From Gerris lacustris (Eukaryota; Arthropoda; Insecta; Hemiptera; Gerridae), in contig OX578282.1 in assembly GCA_951217055.1 (NCBI GenBank), positions 19,399,606 to 19,463,605 of the forward strand: a stretch of DNA of 64,000 nucleotides, in the 5' to 3' direction. The notes below the pieces were generated by a model that saw nothing but the letters and a program-made list of their open reading frames with translations, ran no database searches and was not told the DNA's origin. Position 1 is the first letter of the stretch. Each line of letters starts with the position of its first letter. Below are positions 56,616 through 64,000 of this stretch, piece after piece. The position numbers and the translations under genes are program-made.

Positions 56616-56927
56616 AAATAAAATATATAATATAGATTAACTATATAAATAAACTATATATAAATAAAAAATATTAACCTCATCTAACGAACACCAAATT
56701 TTATAATTTTTTTTTTAAAGTACAAATTTTTCTAAAAAAATGTTGATGAAAATATATATGTATACTATTTAATTTTAAAATCCTTATTTATTTTGGGCAA
56801 AATTAAATGGTATTTTTAGTATGACAAATTATATTTACAAAAATATATAAATAATTGACAAAGAAAATGTTTAATTAATTAATTTATCCCATTAATTAAT
56901 TGGGGTCTAACTGACCTCTCTCTCTCT

Positions 56928-57190
56928 GAGGAGTTTACGTTAAAAAAAATATGTGTGTCGTTCCAGGGTTAAATGGACTGCATTTTAGAATTGTTTTAAT
57001 CAAAAGCGTCGAACCAATTTTCGAGGAATATTTTTTTCATGTTTTACAGTTTTTGGGGGGTAGCGCCCCCCAAATTTGGACATTTTTTAAAAAACTGAAA
57101 TTTTTTTAAAAAAACGTGTAAATTCATCAAAATATCAAAATTGTTTTTTCGCTTTATCACACTACTTTCTCTTTATATGAGAAAGTAAAA
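56928..57190 (-). mobile_element. Family A fragment with internal deletion
   Basis: It keeps the middle (AAATGGACTGCATTTTAGAA, GTTTTTGGGGGGTAGCGCCC) and the end TTTCTCTTTATATGAGAAAG. Most of the recurring reading frame (the segment with CAAATTTCGTCAAAATCGG) is deleted between CCCAAATTTGGA and CATTTTTTAAAAAACTG. Confidence 0.7.
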
Positions 57191-58590
57191 ATAAAATAAT
57201 AAGAAAGAAACGTGAAGTCAAGTAAACAAAAAGACCTATCGAGGTAGTTGAAAAATAGTTAAAAAAAATCATACTTATGTTGTAATTAAAAAAGTTATTT
57301 ATTAATTAAATTATTCGATCTAATATCGTATACCAACCTAAGTAAGTACTGCAGTATCGGAGTGGTACGGATGGGAGAGGGGTGTATTTCACCACCAGGC
57401 AGGAAGAAGACAGAACGTAAGATAAACCTGTATAGGAAGGCATCTTAAGATCGATGAGGGAGTGGAGACTTCAGGATGGAGACTAGGCGAGGGTCCAATA
57501 TAAGAATAACGGGGAGCCGCTGATAAGTGGAGAAGCCCTCTAACTCTAAAGTAATGTAAAAGTATTACAAATTCAAATTATTAGAACGAATAACATAGTA
57601 TTCTTAATGAACTCGCTATCGGTAGCTATATATTTTATAGACAGTGACACCTAATAAATAATTTCATAGAGTACTGTTTTTACGAGGAATATCACCGGGG
57701 TATAGATATTAACCTTTTTTTTTATCAGGAACATCACTTAACATAGTCGTTAAACTCGTTACCAGTAGTATTATCGGTAACAACAGTAGTCAAATTCCAG
57801 CTCCTCAACCGGTATTTCACCTAACTCTTACCTTAATATCACTGGCTATAGTCATTGAACTCTTGATCAGTAGGATCAGTTACTGTAATTAAACTTCCAG
57901 GCATTGTTAATACAACTAGTTATTTAACTCAAAGGTGGGCATAGACGAGCAGATGTAATTGCCAAATGTGAGGTTTCTGAGCAACATACTCGTGAACTAT
58001 CCGTGCGTTAAGGAGTAAGATGAATCATTATCAGTCTAACGATATCGGTCGTGAACAGAAGTCTGCCAGACCTATTCCCTTCCCCCAGCACAGTGGAACA
58101 GGTGTCGAAGACATGGACTTACAAAACTGCAGCATATCTCAGAGATCTTTTTAAGTGTCAAAACATTTGAATCTTCCAGATCTACGCTACCGACAGACCT
58201 CAATCTGCCAGATTTTTACCACTAACGAACAGATCTGATCGGACGACCGATCTCAAATCTCAAGGCGTGAAATCTGTCAGATACCTTTGCACGTTATGGA
58301 GAAAGGGCAGGCAGCGTCTGCCAAACAAAGATTGGCTAGATATCTGTCAGATGTGGTCGTGGCTAGCTTTATAAGTAATCTGCTCTATTAATAACCTATA
58401 CATCATGAGCAGGGAACTTATTATCACCATTTACTTGTGTGATACCAACATTATTATTATTGGTTTGTGTCATTTGTTAACACCTAATAATTTTAGATAA
58501 AGTTAGTTTAAATATTGGATTGTTACAGAAGCCACTACTATTACTTGCTATAGTAATTAATCTTATATAACACATTTAACAGGGACTGCT
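57191..58590. other. Unassigned, with a possible degenerate tandem repeat
   Basis: At about 57738 and 57846 the phrases CATAGTCGTTAAACTCGTTA and TATAGTCATTGAACTCTTGA start related segments about 108 bp apart. A weaker third may begin near 57608 (TGAACTCGCTATCGGTAGC). At 58050-58370 a less AT-rich stretch has several CAGATCT/CTGCCAGA-type words but no clear terminal repeat. No gene recognised. Confidence 0.35.
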
Positions 58591-59157
58591 ATAGTGTCGC
58601 ACATAGCTTCCTCGCGTTCAATTTTGTATACGTTAAGACTTTATACAATTAAAACCTATTATGGTAAATCTATTTAATTTTCCCCCGTTTTTTAAAGCAG
58701 TCAAAATTATTTTTGATTTTTTACATCAATTAAAGTATCAATTTAGCAAAGTTTAAGGAGCGCAGGCAGTTGAAAATAATCTGGGGCTATCTGCAGGCTG
58801 CTTTCGACAAACCATCCAATTTAATAAAAATCAGATAAGTGCTTTTGATGATATAGGTGTAAATAAATGTTGTTTCTTTGTACGCATGTTGAAGAGAAAC
58901 AAATGGGTGCAGAAGGTTGGGCCTATGATGACCGACCATCCAGATTTCAATAAAATCAGATAAGTAGTTTATAATATATTATGTACATTTGCAAAAATTG
59001 AGCTACATACCGACAGACAGACACGGAACCAAAAATGTTCCCTGATGTCTAAAACGGATTTCTGTCATGGGATGTTTGAAATCGGAGACCCAAAAAATTG
59101 TCGTTCTTCAGAACGATCACAAAGCTTCCGCTACCTTCGGTATGCTCGGAAGCAAAA
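58591..59157 (+). mobile_element. Family E element, longest copy
   Basis: It starts near GTGTCGCACATAGCTTCCTC, a phrase found in the arms at 21571-21914. It runs through CTGCAGGCTGCTTTCGAC, TTTCAATAAAATCAGATAAG, CCGACAGACAGACACGGAAC and AAACGGATTTCTGTCATGG to the end hairpin GCTTCCGCTACCTTCGG..GGAAGC and AAAA. About 570 bp. No coding frame. The A-rich 3' edge would suit a retroposed SINE-like element, but no B box was found. Confidence 0.65.
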
Positions 59158-59815
59158 TATATAATTAAGGGATAAACTAAAGAATAAATAACATCAATGA
59201 GCTTTACCAAACTTATAAATTATTGGTTAAGCACTTAACCAATATTATCATCGCTTTAAGTCATCGCACTTCTAAACCAAACGTCGGGCTCAGTAATTGA
59301 ACACCTTTTAATTAAGATCACACACAACTGTTGTGAAATTTATATCACCTACTGGTGTTATGCATTATATATAATATGGTCTGGTGATATGCATATCGGG
59401 CTATAATATAATATTATTAGCTACTACATATATTATTATAGGGTGGAATTATTGAAATGTAATAAAGTTAAAATATCAATTTGACGAAATTATGGCATCG
59501 TTAAAACTGCGACAACTCAATTAGCACGAGATTTATAATATTGCACTTAAATTAATGGACTTTCATATAACTCAATTTAACTCAATTTTAATAATCTTTT
59601 TTATACACCCCTTTAAAAAAAATAAAGGTCAGGATTTTACCAACCATTTTTTTTAATACAGGTCGAAAAAGAAAGGTCGTGGAAAATTAATTACAAAGTA
59701 ATTACTTAGCATTTTTCAATTTTTTTTTTTTATCCCACACTTCCCAACAAGAAAAACCTTCCTAAACCATAATTTATAATAATAATAGAGCCCTACTACC
59801 TTAAACATAATTTTT
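59158..59815. other. AT-rich stretch without recognised feature
   Basis: No gene or element boundary could be supported. Confidence 0.35.
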
Positions 59816-60420
59816 AAAAATCGGTTCGAAACAACTAAGACAAACTTTCTCAGATAAGCGTTCATAATTACTTAGCCCAGTTTTTTCCGTTTATTATTTT
59901 TAATGTTTTCGTAGGAATACATTTAATTATTTCATGAGAATTTATCATAAAAATAACTTCTCATTGGCGGGGAATCAAACCCGGCCTCTCTCCGTCCACG
60001 TGTTTAACGTTATTTTCTCAAAAACTAGATTTTTCCTGGGAAAACGACTAATATCGTAAGATTCTTATTTAAATGGACCAGATTTTAGAATTTTTTAATC
60101 AAAAACGGTTCCGACGATTTGATTTATTTTTACGTTTTAGAGTTTTTGGGGGGTCGTCAAATTTAGAGATTAAATTCATTTCTCGATTTCACCTCGGGGT
60201 ATAATTTTTCTAAACATGTATGCCAAATTTCGTCAAAATCAGCCCAGTAGATTAGGCTCCAGGCGTCTGCACAGACAGACACAACAAACGACATAACAAC
60301 ACACAAACTTAAAAACACTTTTTTGGACCCATGGGACCTCCAAACGTGTAAATCCATCAAAATCTCAAAATCCAATTTTTGCGCCATCAAAATAATTTCT
60401 CTTTATATGAGAAATTAAAA
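59816..60420 (-). mobile_element. Family A element, near full length
   Basis: Both ends are present (AAATCGGTTCGAAACAACTA; TTTCTCTTTATATGAGAAA). On the minus strand the 75-codon frame 60163-60390 opens MMAQKLDFEILMDLHVW and contains YWADFDEIWHTCLEK. The B box is close to intact (GGGGAATCAAACCCGG on plus). Confidence 0.78.
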
Positions 60421-61100
60421 AAGATAAAATTAAGGCAAGAAACGTGACAAATTTTGATTGCGCATGCAAGGAAAAGGATGTATTATTAAGTATGTGTTGT
60501 AACAACTATATTGATGGTGATAAGGAAAATCTTAGACACGATTCATATGTGATATGAATCATGAAAGCTACAAATGTCGAGTGTTATTCAGATACGTCAT
60601 GATAGACTTCTACCCATACCTCAAATAATACTAAGAGAAGATTCATTAAGGATCCCATAATCCTGTCTGAGATATTAGATATCTGTGGAGCCGTCAAACC
60701 GTCAAAATACAGCCTCCTTACATTAAATCCTAGCGAAATAGACATCTGATCATCACAGAGAACTGCAAAGCAGCAAACAATAGTGCATATCTACTGACAT
60801 CATTGCATAATTGTATACTCACTCATTAAAATAGACACCAGTCTGTCAACCCACATACTCCGTGCTTATTAATTAATGTTAATTATTATTACTTGTCACT
60901 ATTAATAAAGCTATATTCCTGTAATTACTCCATCTTGTGGCTTATTTAACCGAAATTGATCACTTATGTGCGTTTACTCATCGCATTTCTACCTTGCTGA
61001 AATCCGATTACATCTTTTGTATCCAGTTCTTCAATTGAATAATTATTTTGATAAAGTAATTTCTACAAGTTAAAAAATACATTCAGAACTGGAAACAAAA
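60421..61100. other. Unassigned sequence
   Basis: Mixed AT-rich sequence with no recognisable gene or repeat end. Confidence 0.3.
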
Positions 61101-62175
61101 AGAAAATCGGTCCGAGAAAACTCATATAAACTTTCTCATATTCTTAAAACTATATTTAAATTCCATAATATTTCATTTTATTTATTTATTTAAAATAAAA
61201 AATTAAAAAGCGTTCAACAAGTGTATTTTACCTTTCTCATATAAAGAGAAAGTATTGCGAAGGCGCGAAAATTCAATCGAGTCCAAAAAAGTGGGTTTTA
61301 AAAAATGTCTGTGCAAAGGCGTAAAGCCCTTAAACTACTGGGCCGATTTTGACGAAATTTGGCATACATGTTCAGAAAATCAGACCCCGAGGAGAAATCG
61401 AGAAATAAATTTTAGCTCCACCCCCCCCCCCCCCCCCCCAAAAAAAGCTCTGAAGAAACGTGAAAAAAATTATTTCTCAAAAATGGTTTCGACGACTTTG
61501 ATTAAAAAATTCTAATAAGCAGTTTTCCCGAAAAAAAACTAGTTGCTGAGAAAGAGGCTTAAAACGTGGACGGAGAGGGCCCGGGTTCGATTCCCCACCC
61601 AGAAGAAGTTATTTTTATAATAAATGTTGATGAAATGTTTAATAATAATTAAATTTTCATACGAAAACTAATAAATGGAAATCACTGGGCTAAGTGATTA
61701 TGAACTGGTATATGAGAAAGTTTGTCTGAGTTGTCTTTTGATTTTTCTTTTCGATTTTCAGTAGAAAAAGATTTATCAATATCTCAGAAACTAGATTTTT
61801 CCCGGGAAAACAGATTATATATTTAGATTTATACTTATGTGGACTACCTTTTAGTATTTTCTAATTAAAATCGTCGGAATCGTTTTCGAGAAATAATTTT
61901 TCTTTTTGTCACGAATCTGCAGAATATTTAAGGGGTATCGAACCCAAATTTGGAGCTAACATTAGGGGTATAACTTTTCTGAACATGTATGCCAAATTTC
62001 TTCAAAATCGCGCGGGTAGTTTAGGCTCCACGCGTCTGCACAGACAATAGACGACATACTTTTTTCAACAATTTTATTTGGCTCAGGGGACGAAATAAAA
62101 TGTTTCTCCATCAAAATCTCAAAATCGAATACTCGTACCGTCACAATACTTCCTCTTTATATAAGAATGTAAAAA
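61101..62175. mobile_element. Cluster of three family A copies in alternating orientation
   Basis: 61101-61228 is a minus-orientation end fragment like the one at 163. 61228-61745 is a plus-orientation copy starting TTTCTCATATAAAGAGAAAG. It has a long C run at 61421-61439 in place of the GGGGGGC segment and the B box CCCGGGTTCGATTCCCC at about 61580. 61775-62175 is a minus-orientation copy whose frame 61962-62144 (MTVRVFDFEILMEKH, then EIWHTCSEKLYP) is shortened. Neighbouring inverted copies could pair. Confidence 0.72.
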
Positions 62176-63566
62176 CAATAAGCAGCAGAAAGGAAAGTAT
62201 TAAATAAGATAAATTACTTCCTCTGCGATATAAAATAATCTTATTACAGAATGTAGAAATCCTTCTGCGATTAAATACTGGCAACGACCACGGAGCACTT
62301 AGCCAAGGTAAATATTGGCATTAAGAAAATGCTGCTACTAGAAAAATACTAAAAACCATAAATAAGTTTAATAAATAATGATTATAAACTGTTTTTACGC
62401 CACATTAAGGTATATTCTCCTTCATTTTTAATTGAAGGGGCATTCTCCCTTAAGGGAACCCATATTTTTTTACCCTTAAAATAAAAAAAAAAAATAAATA
62501 AACAAACCAAAACCACTTTTAAAACCATAATAATGAGAGTGATTTAAGCTAAAGAAAGAAAGAAAAAAAGAAAATTGTTAACACAATAACAAAACTAAGG
62601 AGGAAAGGTTGAAAAAAAAAACGTTCTTCAGTTAACAAGACAAAATTAAACACAGAAAAAATAATTGAAGAGGAATAAAATTATAAAAAAAATAATAAAA
62701 GATTTCTTTTGTCTTCAAAAGTTGATTTAATCTACAAAAAGACCATAAAAATTGTTTCTCATTTAGTTCTTTTGATTCATCATTTGTTGTTACGCTCTAT
62801 TCTCTGTGGGTAAGAAATTAAAAAAAAGAATTAATTCTCTTATTATTTAACCTATATTTTTCTAAATTAGAGGAGAGGGAGGGGGGGGGGGGGATTTTAT
62901 TATTTTTCTCCAGCATTTGCCCACTTTGATGGAACCCAGACCTTATTAAAATTAATAAAATAATGCCAGCTTAAAAAAAAGTAAAAAAAGAAACAAAAAA
63001 AAATATGAAAGGGTTCAAATATAAGGTCGTTAAGGGTTTTTTTTTGTTGGTAGTCCTAATTATTTTTTTATTTGCATTTCTGTTTGTATTTGTATTTTTT
63101 TTTTTTTTTTTTCTTCTTTAATAATATTTAAGTTCTTAATTTTTTTTGTGATAAAAAAGTAAAATCGGGATTTTTTTTTTATGTTAAAAGTCATAAATTA
63201 AAAGTAGGCAAAAAAAAGAGCAATTGTTGACAAAGATGGAAAGAGTAATAAAAAGAAAGGTATAGATTCATTAAGATAATCGCTCATCGAGGTTACTGTT
63301 AATTAAAATATTTTTTTCTTTTTAAAGGAACGATTTTTTTTATACTCTAGTTATTTGATTAACCTGGTCTCTACCCCCAATCAACGTTAAATTTAAGGGT
63401 TTTTGTCGAAAGACACTTTTAATTAAAGATGTCTTAAGAATTTCTCTTTTCATTTTTATTTTTTTATTTTTCATAATTTTTAGTTTATATAAATATATAT
63501 ATATAAAATAAACCTTTAGGTTCATTAAGCTTTAAAACTATAGGTACATACCATAATCCTTTTTAC
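62176..63566. other. Very AT-rich stretch with homopolymer runs
   Basis: Long A and T runs dominate; a G run lies at 62880-62893. No gene or element ends were found. The minus frame at 63340-63525 is lysine/isoleucine-rich and is a chance frame. Confidence 0.4.
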
Positions 63567-63780
63567 TTTCTTATATAAAGATGAAGTATTGGTACGATTT
63601 TGATGGATTTAAATATTTTGAGGTCCCCAGAGTCCAAAAAAGTGGTTTTCAAAAAATGTTTGTGTCATCTGTGAATATGCGAGGAGCTTAAACTTCTAAG
63701 CCGGTTTTGACGAAATTTGGCCTACATGATCAGAAAAATCATACCCCTAGGCGAAATTTAGAAATTAACCTTTCGATTAA
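63567..63780 (+). mobile_element. Family A fragment joined to a LINE fragment
   Basis: It begins ACTTTCTTATATAAAGATGA, continues TTTTGATGGATTTAAATATT and TTTTGACGAAATTTGGCC, and stops at about 63780 after GCGAAATTTAGAAATTAACC. The LINE coding fragment follows immediately. Confidence 0.65.
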
Positions 63781-63785
63781 AGGTT

Positions 63786-64000
63786 TACTTAGGCATAATG
63801 ATCAGCTCGGATGGCAAATGTAGGGAAGAAATTGAAGCAAGGATAGCGGCTACAGGCAGACTCTATCATGCTATTAACAGGGGATTCCTTAGTAAAGCTG
63901 AAGTCAGTCAAAAAACTTAACTCATAGTTTTTAAAACAGTTAATATGCCCACACTGACCTATGGCTGTGAGTCTTGGACCCTCACAGAAAAGAGTCATAG
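63786..64000 (+). pseudogene. LINE reverse-transcriptase thumb fragment, runs off the window
   Basis: From 63786 the frame reads YLGIMISSDGKCREEIEARI, then AATGRLYHAINRGFLSKAEV and SQKT, an in-frame TAA, then LIVFKTVNMPTLTYGCESWT. This is the thumb region of an endonuclease-type LINE (RTE/CR1-like), with the Y-L-G and T-Y-G-x-E-x-W blocks. The stop shows it is inactive. The rest lies past the window edge. Confidence 0.88.

Overview
The window is nuclear DNA of an animal, almost certainly an insect and perhaps a hemipteran. It is AT-rich and packed with mobile-element debris. Host coding sequence is very sparse. The only well-supported host gene is represented by two exons on the minus strand (23398-23526, then 20726-20866). 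They encode adjoining parts of the second and third immunoglobulin domains of a lachesin-like / Dpr-interacting protein (DIP) cell-surface molecule. Both exons are flanked by canonical splice sites, both are phase 1 at each end, and they join in frame. The rest of the gene is not visible, so most of the window may be its introns. A possible plus-strand exon of unknown identity lies at 2347-2454.

Most recognisable sequence belongs to transposable elements. Retrotransposon remains are all broken: a 5'-truncated RTE-like LINE (23828-26141, minus, with target-site duplication), a LINE 3' end with RNase H (17722-18283, plus, with target-site duplication), jockey/I-like LINE debris (about 6302-7850, minus), LINE 3' fragments at 42920-43285, 56191-56610 and 63786-64000 (all plus), and a tRNA-type SINE (46926-47086). 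DNA elements include a Helitron-like element (38714-39927), a hAT-like MITE (15690-15879), a TA-flanked MITE (20206-20432), other short inverted-terminal-repeat elements, and several multi-copy families labelled here A to G.

Family A (about 600 bp, at least 11 full or partial copies) combines terminal inverted repeats, a tRNA-type B box and a recurring reading frame of about 70 codons. Family B is a body module that occurs with different 3' tails. Family E carries a tail ending in a GCTTCCG...CGGAAGC hairpin. Family G is a MITE whose ends read GGGGAGTAACAATCTAAAG. It acts as a landing site for other elements, and in one place an internal 75-bp module is amplified six times. Family F is a 1.36-kb composite that contains a long foldback, and C and D are less well defined.

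Inverted repeats occur at every scale: a perfect 52-bp zero-spacer palindrome (38455-38506), hairpins of 20-100 bp, and foldbacks of 0.3-1.5 kb at 396-1048, 21066-22573, 44802-45378 and 46349-46670. The 1.5-kb foldback lies in the intron between the two DIP exons. Minisatellites lie at 9908-10118 (30 bp), 23005-23335 (25 bp with a 75-bp higher-order period) and 52363-52700 (29 bp). No rRNA, intact tRNA gene, CRISPR array or bacterial feature was seen. All calls come from reading the sequence; no database search was possible.
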